A stretch of DNA of 5,826 nucleotides, taken from an uncultured bacterium (GTDB lineage Bacteria > Planctomycetota > Phycisphaerae > Phycisphaerales > SM1A02). The position numbers and the translations under genes were made by a program. The notes under the pieces were generated by a model that saw only the letters and a list, made by a program, of their open reading frames with translations, did not search any database and had not been told where the DNA came from. Positions 1 through 5,826 of the stretch are shown one piece after another. The stretch spans positions 1 to 5,826 of the forward strand of contig CAIPQY010000529.1 of assembly GCA_903867275.1 (NCBI GenBank), read 5' to 3'. The number at the start of each line of letters is the position of its first letter. The stretch's first letter is position 1.

Positions 1-176
1 AAGTGCTGCACGCGGAACATCGCCATCGAGTGCACGTCGTCGATCTTCCAGGTGGTTGCGTTGCTGGGTGCACTCGAGGCAGCCGGAGCAGGCGACTGGG
101 GTGCGGTGTTCGTGGCGGCCACGAACGGAAGAGCGGCGAGAAGAGCGAACGCGGCGATGCAGGGCTTGCAGAACAT
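1..176 (-). CDS. YceI-family exported protein, N-terminal fragment (3' end outside window)
   Basis: Reading leftward from the ATG at 176-174, 58 codons are visible before the window ends. The protein opens with a short n-region containing two cysteines and a lysine (MFCKPC). A hydrophobic stretch follows (about residues 7-21), ending in small residues typical of a Sec signal-peptidase I site, with no lipobox. An Ala/Pro/Ser-rich linker leads to WKIDDVHSMAMFRVQH (residues 43-58), which matches the first strand of YceI-like lipocalin-fold domains (Y/W-x-I-D-x-x-H-S-x-x-x-F-x-V-x-H). Known members are periplasmic or extracytoplasmic and bind polyisoprenoid or other amphiphilic ligands; the ligand here cannot be told. 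The start is supported by AAGGAA 8 nt upstream. The gene is divergent from parB. Most of the domain is unseen, so the family call rests on one motif plus the signal peptide. Confidence 0.75.
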   Translation of the reverse strand, partial: MFCKPCIAAFALLAALPFVAATNTAPQSPAPAASSAPSNATTWKIDDVHSMAMFRVQH

Positions 177-184
177 TGAGGTGA

Positions 185-190
185 TTCCTT
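185..190 (-). promoter_or_regulatory. Ribosome binding site of the YceI-family gene
   Basis: On the minus strand the sequence reads AAGGAA, followed by 8 nt and the ATG at 176. The spacing is normal and supports that ATG as the start. Confidence 0.6.
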
Positions 191-301
191 GCGGGTGCTT
201 GTTGGGTGCGATGAACAGATTTGCGTGAGGTGTGAGTTGTAGCCGTGGACAACAAAACAGGATGTATCATTTGAAGAGTCTTATAACGCAGTAATGAATT
301 A

Positions 302-315
302 GTTCCACGTGGAAC
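302..315. promoter_or_regulatory. parS: parS site 1, ParB-binding palindrome upstream of parB
   Basis: GTTCCACGTGGAAC is a perfect 14-bp palindrome. With flanking bases it reads aGTTCCACGTGGAACa, differing only at the first base from TGTTCCACGTGGAACA, a form of the broadly conserved bacterial parS consensus (TGTTNCACGTGAAACA). It lies 52 bp upstream of the parB start, in the divergent gap shared with the YceI-family gene. ParB would bind here as a CTP-dependent loading clamp and could also influence transcription of parB or the divergent gene. The site identity is strong; any regulatory role is inferred from position only. Confidence 0.9.
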
Positions 316-350
316 ATTCCCTTCCGGTTGCTTGTTAGACTTTCGACCGC

Positions 351-357
351 AAGGAGG
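351..357 (+). promoter_or_regulatory. Ribosome binding site of parB, decides the start
   Basis: AAGGAGG is a near-perfect Shine-Dalgarno sequence. It ends 10 nt before the ATG at 368 but only 1 nt before the in-frame ATG at 359. It also lies inside the open frame that would follow a TTG at 332. This favours 368 and argues against 359 and 332. Confidence 0.75.
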
Positions 358-367
358 CATGAACCAC

Positions 368-1435
368 ATGACCACACCACCAGAAGCCAATCAGACGCAA
401 AACGAGCCAGGCAAGGCAACAGTAAAGTTGGGCAGAGGCCTTGGAAGGCTCATTCCAGTCAGTGCGAAGAATGTTGCCGTTGAAGCAGCGCCCAAGGCGG
501 TTGCCTCGGCTGCTTCGATTCCCGCGGTTTCAGCGCCTTCGAAGCCCACAACAACAGCGGTATTGAATGTCTCGCCGGTTGAGCCGCCGAAGGCCGAGCC
601 GCTCTCTGGGCGCCAGATCGCTCAGGTCAAAATTCAGGCAGTTGTCCCCAACCCGCGGCAGCCGCGCATGGACTTCGATGCCAAGGCCATTGAGGAGCTT
701 GCTGATTCGATCCGATCCGCAGGCTTGATTCAACCGATCGTGGTCCGGCCAATCACTGGCACGAGTGGCCGTTATGAACTGATCGCTGGCGAAAGGCGCT
801 GGCGTGCATGCCAGACGCTTGGCTGGACTGAGATTCCAGCGATCATCACCAATGCTACGGACCAGGATTCTGGCGTCTGGGCGCTGATCGAAAACGTCCA
901 CCGCACTGACTTGAACCCCATGGATCGTGCTGCAGCGCTTCAAAAGCTGGTCGCCGAGTTCCGGCTTACGCATGAGGCGCTGGCTGAGCAGCTGGGCATG
1001 GACCGCTCAAGCATCACCAACCTCCTTCGCCTTTCAGAGCTTGATTCCGCTACGGCAGACCTGGTTCGAAAGGGCCATCTGACCCAGGGGCATGCCAAGG
1101 CATTGCTCGGTGTATCAAGCCAGAAGACTCGGGCAACGCTTGCCGAATCCGCCGTGCGCGGCGATTGGTCCGTTCGTTCTTTGGAGCGCGAGGTGCAGCG
1201 CTTGAGTGAAGCTGACATTGATGTTCCACGTGGAACGCCAGCCTCGCGTCGTCACAGCAACATCGATGCACTTGAGCGAAAGCTGAGCCAGGCAATCGGC
1301 ACCGAGGTCAAGATTCAAACAGGCAAGAAGCCGAACACCGGCAAACTCCTGATCTCGTTCTATTCCCTCGAGCAGTTTGAAGGGATCGTGTCGAGAATGG
1401 GCGTCAAGGCGTCACAAGTGAACAACGAAGACTAA
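368..1435 (+). CDS. parB: Chromosome-partitioning protein ParB
   Basis: This encodes a 355-residue ParB, a CTP-dependent DNA clamp that loads at parS, slides along DNA and recruits ParA and SMC for chromosome segregation. Near the N-terminus LGRGLGRLI (21-29) matches the ParA-stimulating peptide of chromosomal ParBs. An Ala/Pro-rich linker follows (about 33-80). The ParB/Srx CTP-binding domain starts near 87 and carries NPRQPR (95-100), GERRWRA (141-147) and ENVHRTDLNP (175-184). A helix-turn-helix (about 201-222, THEALAEQLGMDRSSITNLL) would read parS. A second linker (about 281-297) leads to the C-terminal dimerisation domain (about 298-345), which ends in the typical ISFYSLEQFEGIV. All domains are intact. 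The start is set by AAGGAGG 10 nt upstream; ATG 359 and TTG 332 are alternatives. The gene has one parS upstream and one inside, and no adjacent parA. Its sampled G+C is lower than that of the genes to the right. Confidence 0.96.
   Translation: MTTPPEANQTQNEPGKATVKLGRGLGRLIPVSAKNVAVEAAPKAVASAASIPAVSAPSKPTTTAVLNVSPVEPPKAEPLSGRQIAQVKIQAVVPNPRQPRMDFDAKAIEELADSIRSAGLIQPIVVRPITGTSGRYELIAGERRWRACQTLGWTEIPAIITNATDQDSGVWALIENVHRTDLNPMDRAAALQKLVAEFRLTHEALAEQLGMDRSSITNLLRLSELDSATADLVRKGHLTQGHAKALLGVSSQKTRATLAESAVRGDWSVRSLEREVQRLSEADIDVPRGTPASRRHSNIDALERKLSQAIGTEVKIQTGKKPNTGKLLISFYSLEQFEGIVSRMGVKASQVNNED
1223..1236. promoter_or_regulatory. parS: parS site 2, inside the parB coding sequence
   Basis: This is the same 14-bp palindrome as at 302-315, in the context tGTTCCACGTGGAACg, again one end base off the 16-bp form. 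It encodes Val-Pro-Arg-Gly plus the first two bases of a Thr codon (ParB residues 286-290). This part of ParB is the linker between the DNA-binding and C-terminal dimerisation domains, where amino-acid constraint is low. Bacillus subtilis likewise has a parS within its parB homologue spo0J. Two identical 14-mers 921 bp apart are very unlikely by chance in a window this size. Confidence 0.92.
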
Positions 1436-1541
1436 TTACCGGACATAAGGTAGCTTTTCAAGGTGTTGCAGCCTTCGGCCGCAGTGGCGTGCACGCTCAA
1501 GAGCCAGCCTCAAATGTTTTTGCTCCGGCGACGACCAACCG
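1436..1541. other. Convergent intergenic gap, no clear terminator
   Basis: These 106 bp separate the stop of parB from the stop of the oppositely directed hydrolase gene. An imperfect hairpin, TGCaGCC-TTC-GGCcGCA, lies at 1467-1483 but has no following T-run on either strand. A short ACCGT-CAA-ACGGT inverted repeat at 1538-1550 overlaps the hydrolase stop codon. No coding potential or known RNA is recognised. Confidence 0.5.
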
Positions 1542-3008
1542 TCAAACGGTGATCGGCATCAGCTTGGTCGGCAACTCAACTGTCAGCGACAGCTTCTCGC
1601 GAATCATGCTCGCAAGTCCTTCGCGCGATGCCTGTTCGCCGTGGTTCAGCAACACGCGCGGGGAACCGCCCTCGCGTGATTCGAGCCACTGCAGCAGATC
1701 GCCCCGATCGGCGTGTCCGCTGTAGCCCTCCAGATGCACGCGCTCGGCCTTCACCTCTAACACGCCTTCCTTCAACTCGATCAGACGCGCTCCGTGCAGG
1801 ATGCCGTGACCGAGTGAATTCGGAAGTTGGTGTCCCGCGAAGATGATCGCGTTGCGATCCTCGCTGACAAGCGACGCAAGGTGATGCAGCACCGGGCCCG
1901 CATCCAGGAAGCCACTGCCTGCCAGGATGACGCCTGGCGATGTGCCTGCGGCGATCTTCAGGCTGCTGCGACGATTGAAAACCTTGAACAGCGCGGAGAA
2001 CTCCAGCGGGTCTTCGCCTGCACGCGCCATGCGCTGCGGTTCCGGCGCCAACACATCGGGATTGCGACCATGCATCTCCGCCGCGCGGATCGCGAGCGAG
2101 GTGTCCAGATACACCTTCATGCCGTGCAGTCCGTCCATGCGCGCAAGCTGCGCCAGTCGCCACTGCACCAGCTGTGCGCGACCGAGCGAGAAGGTGGGCA
2201 CCAGCACGCGACCACCGCGCGCGGCCACGCGCTTCAGCACTTCGCCAAGCGCTTCGGCGGCAGCGGTGTTTCGCGGCACATCACGCAATCCATTCGTGCT
2301 TTCCATCACCACCACGTCCACCTCGGGCAGTGCCGGGCGTGCGCGAAGCAGGGGGCCTTGATGCGGGCCAAGATCACCCGAGAACAGCACGCGACGCGTG
2401 ACACCACCATCCTCGTCCCACGCCACTTCCACGCTGGCGGAGCCGATGATGTGCGATGCATCATGCAGGCGGATGCGCAGACCCGGTCGCACCTCGTGCC
2501 ATGTGTCGTACGCGATGCCATGCACCTGGTGCAGCACGCGATCCACGTCGCGACCGGTGTACATGACGGGTGGTTCCACATCACCACGTTGCGGCTGGGT
2601 CGACGGCGGTGGCGGGGGATCGACCACGCGCGCGATCGGCGCCGTGCCCTCCTTCCACTCCTCCACGCGGATGGCCTGCAGATTGGCGCTGCTCTTCAGC
2701 ACGCGCGGCAGCAGATCGGCGGTGATCTTGGTGCACAGCACCGGCGCATCGCATCCGAGTCGCGGCAGCATGCCGATGCGTCCGCAGTGATCCACGTGCG
2801 CGTGCGTCACCACCACGGCATCGATGGTGCTCCATCCGATGTCGGGCACCACCAGATTGCGGCGCTCGTCGGCCACGCTTCCCTGGAACAGGCCGAAGTC
2901 GATCACCACGCGGCCGCGCGGCGTCTGCAGCAGCGTGCAGCTTCCGGTGACTTCCCCAGCGGCTCCCAACAGCGTGATGGTGGCTTTCGCTGGCACGCGG
3001 CCGAGCAT
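1542..3008 (-). CDS. Metallo-beta-lactamase-fold hydrolase with beta-CASP and RMMBL motifs (putative RNA-processing nuclease)
   Basis: This 488-residue protein belongs to the CPSF73/beta-CASP group, whose characterised members are zinc-dependent RNA endo- or exonucleases acting in the cytoplasm. Visible motifs are an Asp at 37 (VIDFGLFQG), HAHVDH (69-74), the ligand His186 in ASHIIGSA and Asp212 in FSGDLG. The beta-CASP insert begins around MESTNG (Glu236) and PTFSLGRAQ. The RMMBL tail carries EGYSGHAD (427-434, His432) and LNHGE (454-458). All expected metal ligands are present and the length is normal. Small departures from the usual motifs are MESTNG where MESTYG is common, and NHGE where VHGE is common. 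A proline run (131-135) sits in a loop. The ATG at 3008 is chosen; a GTG at 3014 would add two residues, and neither has a good Shine-Dalgarno sequence. It is probably the last gene of the leftward operon. RNA substrate and biological role cannot be read from sequence. Confidence 0.9.
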   Translation of the reverse strand: MLGRVPAKATITLLGAAGEVTGSCTLLQTPRGRVVIDFGLFQGSVADERRNLVVPDIGWSTIDAVVVTHAHVDHCGRIGMLPRLGCDAPVLCTKITADLLPRVLKSSANLQAIRVEEWKEGTAPIARVVDPPPPPSTQPQRGDVEPPVMYTGRDVDRVLHQVHGIAYDTWHEVRPGLRIRLHDASHIIGSASVEVAWDEDGGVTRRVLFSGDLGPHQGPLLRARPALPEVDVVVMESTNGLRDVPRNTAAAEALGEVLKRVAARGGRVLVPTFSLGRAQLVQWRLAQLARMDGLHGMKVYLDTSLAIRAAEMHGRNPDVLAPEPQRMARAGEDPLEFSALFKVFNRRSSLKIAAGTSPGVILAGSGFLDAGPVLHHLASLVSEDRNAIIFAGHQLPNSLGHGILHGARLIELKEGVLEVKAERVHLEGYSGHADRGDLLQWLESREGGSPRVLLNHGEQASREGLASMIREKLSLTVELPTKLMPITV

Positions 3009-3053
3009 AGCCACCGACGCGTGGTCAGGCTGCGTGCGCGTGCGTGCTGTCGG

Positions 3054-3914
<861 letters not shown>

Positions 3915-3917
3915 GGT

Positions 3918-5826
3918 TCAGCGGTACGAGCTGAGCGGCTCGCAGCTGCACACCAGGTTGCGGTCGCCGAAGGGGTTGTCCACGCGACCCACGCTCGGCC
4001 AGAACTTGCGGTTCTTCACCCAAGGCAGGGGGAAGGCACCGAGCGAGCGCGGGTAGGAATGCTTCCACTCGTCGCCGGCGACGGCCTCGACCGTGTGCGG
4101 CGCGTTCTTCAGCGGGTTGTCCTTGCGATCCATCGAACCGTTCTCGATGGCCTGGATCTCGGCGCGGATCTGGATCATCGCCTCGCAGAAACGATCCAGC
4201 TCCTCCTTCGATTCGCTCTCGGTGGGCTCGATCATCAGCGTGCCTGGCACGGGCCAGCTCATGGTGGGCGCGTGGAAACCGAAGTCCATCAGGCGCTTGG
4301 CGATGTCGTCGATCTTCACCTCGGCGCTCTTGTCGAAGGGACGGCAGTCCACGATGAACTCGTGCGCGCAGCGACCGTTGGCGTTGGTGTACACCACCTC
4401 GTAGTGCCCCTCGAGCCGCTTGGCCATGTAGTTGGCCGACAGGATGGCCACCTGCGTGGCCTTGCGCAGACCCTCGGCGCCCATCAGCGACACGTACACC
4501 CAGCTGATGGGAAGGATGCTCGCGCTGCCGTACGGTGCAGCGCTGACAGGACCGATCGCCTTGGCACTGGTGCCCAGCGGCTTGATGACGGGATGGCCCG
4601 GCAGGAACTCCGCCAGATGTGCCGCCACGCCGATGGGACCCACGCCGGGGCCACCACCACCGTGCGGAATGCAGAAGGTCTTGTGCAGGTTCAGGTGGCA
4701 CACGTCGGCACCGATCTCGCCGGGTCGCGTCAGGCCCACCTGCGCGTTCATGTTGGCGCCGTCCATGTACACCTGGCCGCCGAACTTGTGCACCACCTCG
4801 CAGATCTGCTTCACGTGATCCTCGAACACGCCGTGCGTGCTGGGGTAGGTGATCATGCAGCAGGAGAGATCCTTCGCGTGCTCCTCGGCCTTGCGGCTCA
4901 TGTCGGCCAGATCCACGTTGCCGTCGGCATCGCAGTCCACCGGCACCACATGCATGCCCGCCACGATGGCGCTGGCGGGGTTGGTGCCGTGCGCGCTCTC
5001 GGGAATCAGGCACACGTTGCGCTTCGCCTCGCCGCGGCTCTCGTGCCACGCGCGGATCACCATCAGGCCGGCGTATTCGCCCTGGCTGCCCGAGTTGGGC
5101 TGCAGGCTGACGGCCGCGAAGCCCGTCACGTCGCACAGCCACGCCTCCAGCGTGCGGAACAGTTCGGCGTAGCCCTTCCACTGATCGGCGGGCGCGAAGG
5201 GGTGCATGCGACCGAACTCGGGCCAGGTCACCGGAATCATCTCGGTGGTGGCGTTCAGCTTCATGGTGCAGCTGCCCAGCGGAATCATGCTGTGGGCCAG
5301 GCTCAGATCCTTGCCCTGCAGCGCGAAGATGTAGCGCAGCAGCTCGGTCTCGCTGTGGAAGCGGTTGAACACGTCCTGCGCCATGAACACGCCGGTGCGA
5401 CGAAGTGACGCGGGCAGCGACGCGTCCACCTTCAGGTCGGCAACGCGTGGCGCCTTGTGCGAGGTGCCGGTCGCGAAGCACTCGAGCAGATCCTGCAGGT
5501 CGTTCGGCAGCACGGTCTCGTCCAGCGACACGCTGATGGTGCCGTCCGCGAACGCGCGCAGGTTCATGCGATGCGCGCGTGCAGCCTCGTGCACCTTCTC
5601 GGCGGTGGTGCCGTTCACGCGCACGTGCACGGTGTCGAAGAAGTCCTTCGCGATCACCTCGTGGCCCAGCGCCTTCACGCCGGCGGCCAGCGTGGCCGCG
5701 GCGGTGTGCACGCGGGTGGCGATGCGGCGCAGTCCATCCGGACCGTGATAGATGCCGTAGAACGCGGCGATGTTGGCAAGCAGCGCCTGCGCGGTGCAGA
5801 TATTGCTGGTGGCCTTGTCGCGACGG
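3918..5826 (-). CDS. gcvP: Glycine dehydrogenase (decarboxylating), P-protein of the glycine cleavage system, C-terminal two thirds
   Basis: P-protein decarboxylates glycine with pyridoxal phosphate and passes the aminomethyl group to the lipoyl arm of GcvH; GcvT and Lpd complete the cytoplasmic cycle. 635 residues are visible and the frame stays open to the window edge, so the true start lies outside. The GTG at 5711 is an internal valine. Visible residues 1-19 (RRDKATSNICTAQALLANI) are the conserved end of the N-terminal half. The C-terminal half follows with SMIPLGSCTMKLN (179-191), PNSGSQGEYAGL, HGTNPASA and NLHKTFCIPHGGGGPG. The last contains the PLP lysine at visible residue 382 (codon 4682-4680). 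The end, PFGDRNLVCSCEPLSSY, is typical. Both halves in one frame indicate the long single-chain type rather than split GcvPA/GcvPB. No defect is seen. It is the first visible gene of the leftward cluster. Confidence 0.97.
   Translation of the reverse strand, partial: RRDKATSNICTAQALLANIAAFYGIYHGPDGLRRIATRVHTAAATLAAGVKALGHEVIAKDFFDTVHVRVNGTTAEKVHEAARAHRMNLRAFADGTISVSLDETVLPNDLQDLLECFATGTSHKAPRVADLKVDASLPASLRRTGVFMAQDVFNRFHSETELLRYIFALQGKDLSLAHSMIPLGSCTMKLNATTEMIPVTWPEFGRMHPFAPADQWKGYAELFRTLEAWLCDVTGFAAVSLQPNSGSQGEYAGLMVIRAWHESRGEAKRNVCLIPESAHGTNPASAIVAGMHVVPVDCDADGNVDLADMSRKAEEHAKDLSCCMITYPSTHGVFEDHVKQICEVVHKFGGQVYMDGANMNAQVGLTRPGEIGADVCHLNLHKTFCIPHGGGGPGVGPIGVAAHLAEFLPGHPVIKPLGTSAKAIGPVSAAPYGSASILPISWVYVSLMGAEGLRKATQVAILSANYMAKRLEGHYEVVYTNANGRCAHEFIVDCRPFDKSAEVKIDDIAKRLMDFGFHAPTMSWPVPGTLMIEPTESESKEELDRFCEAMIQIRAEIQAIENGSMDRKDNPLKNAPHTVEAVAGDEWKHSYPRSLGAFPLPWVKNRKFWPSVGRVDNPFGDRNLVCSCEPLSSYR

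Noticed and set aside
243..252. TTGTCCACGG on the minus strand considered as a DnaA box.
   Set aside because: It has two mismatches to the TTATCCACA consensus, and no second box was seen in the gap, so an origin cannot be claimed.
265..300. AT-rich stretch with TATCAT, TTGAAG, TTATAA and TAATGA considered as a parB promoter.
   Set aside because: No pair of -35-like and -10-like hexamers has acceptable spacing and match; for example TTGAAG to TAATGA is 15 bp with a poor -10 element.
1467..1483. A hairpin after parB considered as an intrinsic terminator.
   Set aside because: The stem has an internal mismatch and only a 3-bp inner stem, and no T-run follows on either strand.
1538..1550. ACCGT-CAA-ACGGT inverted repeat at the hydrolase stop.
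   Set aside because: A 5-bp stem with no T-run is weak, and it overlaps coding sequence. It is probably chance.

Overview
The window looks like ordinary chromosomal DNA from a fairly GC-rich bacterium. Sampled lines run about 63% G+C in the metabolic genes and about 55% in parB. The best guess at lineage is Planctomycetota or something similar. It rests on gene types: an exported YceI-like protein, a twin-arginine-type hydroxypyruvate-isomerase-like TIM barrel, and a parB with no neighbouring parA. This is inference, not a phylogenetic placement.

Left part (1-1435): the first 58 codons of a secreted YceI-family gene run leftward off the edge. After a 191-bp divergent gap, a complete chromosomal-type parB reads rightward. 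Two identical 14-bp palindromes, GTTCCACGTGGAAC, match the ParB-binding parS site. One lies in the gap upstream of parB and the other inside the parB reading frame. ParB probably loads here, so the region may lie on the origin-proximal part of the chromosome. No parA is adjacent.

Right part (1542-5826): three genes point leftward in the order gcvP (5' end outside the window), a hydroxypyruvate-isomerase-like exported protein, and a beta-CASP metallo-beta-lactamase-fold hydrolase. gcvP and the isomerase-like gene are only 3 nt apart, and the hydrolase follows after about 45 nt, so co-transcription is likely. GcvP is the PLP-dependent decarboxylase of the glycine cleavage system. The other two do not obviously belong to that system. 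The hydrolase converges on parB across a 106-bp gap with no convincing terminator.

No RNA gene, mobile element, CRISPR array or recognisable new multi-gene system is visible. The most informative feature is the parB/parS arrangement.
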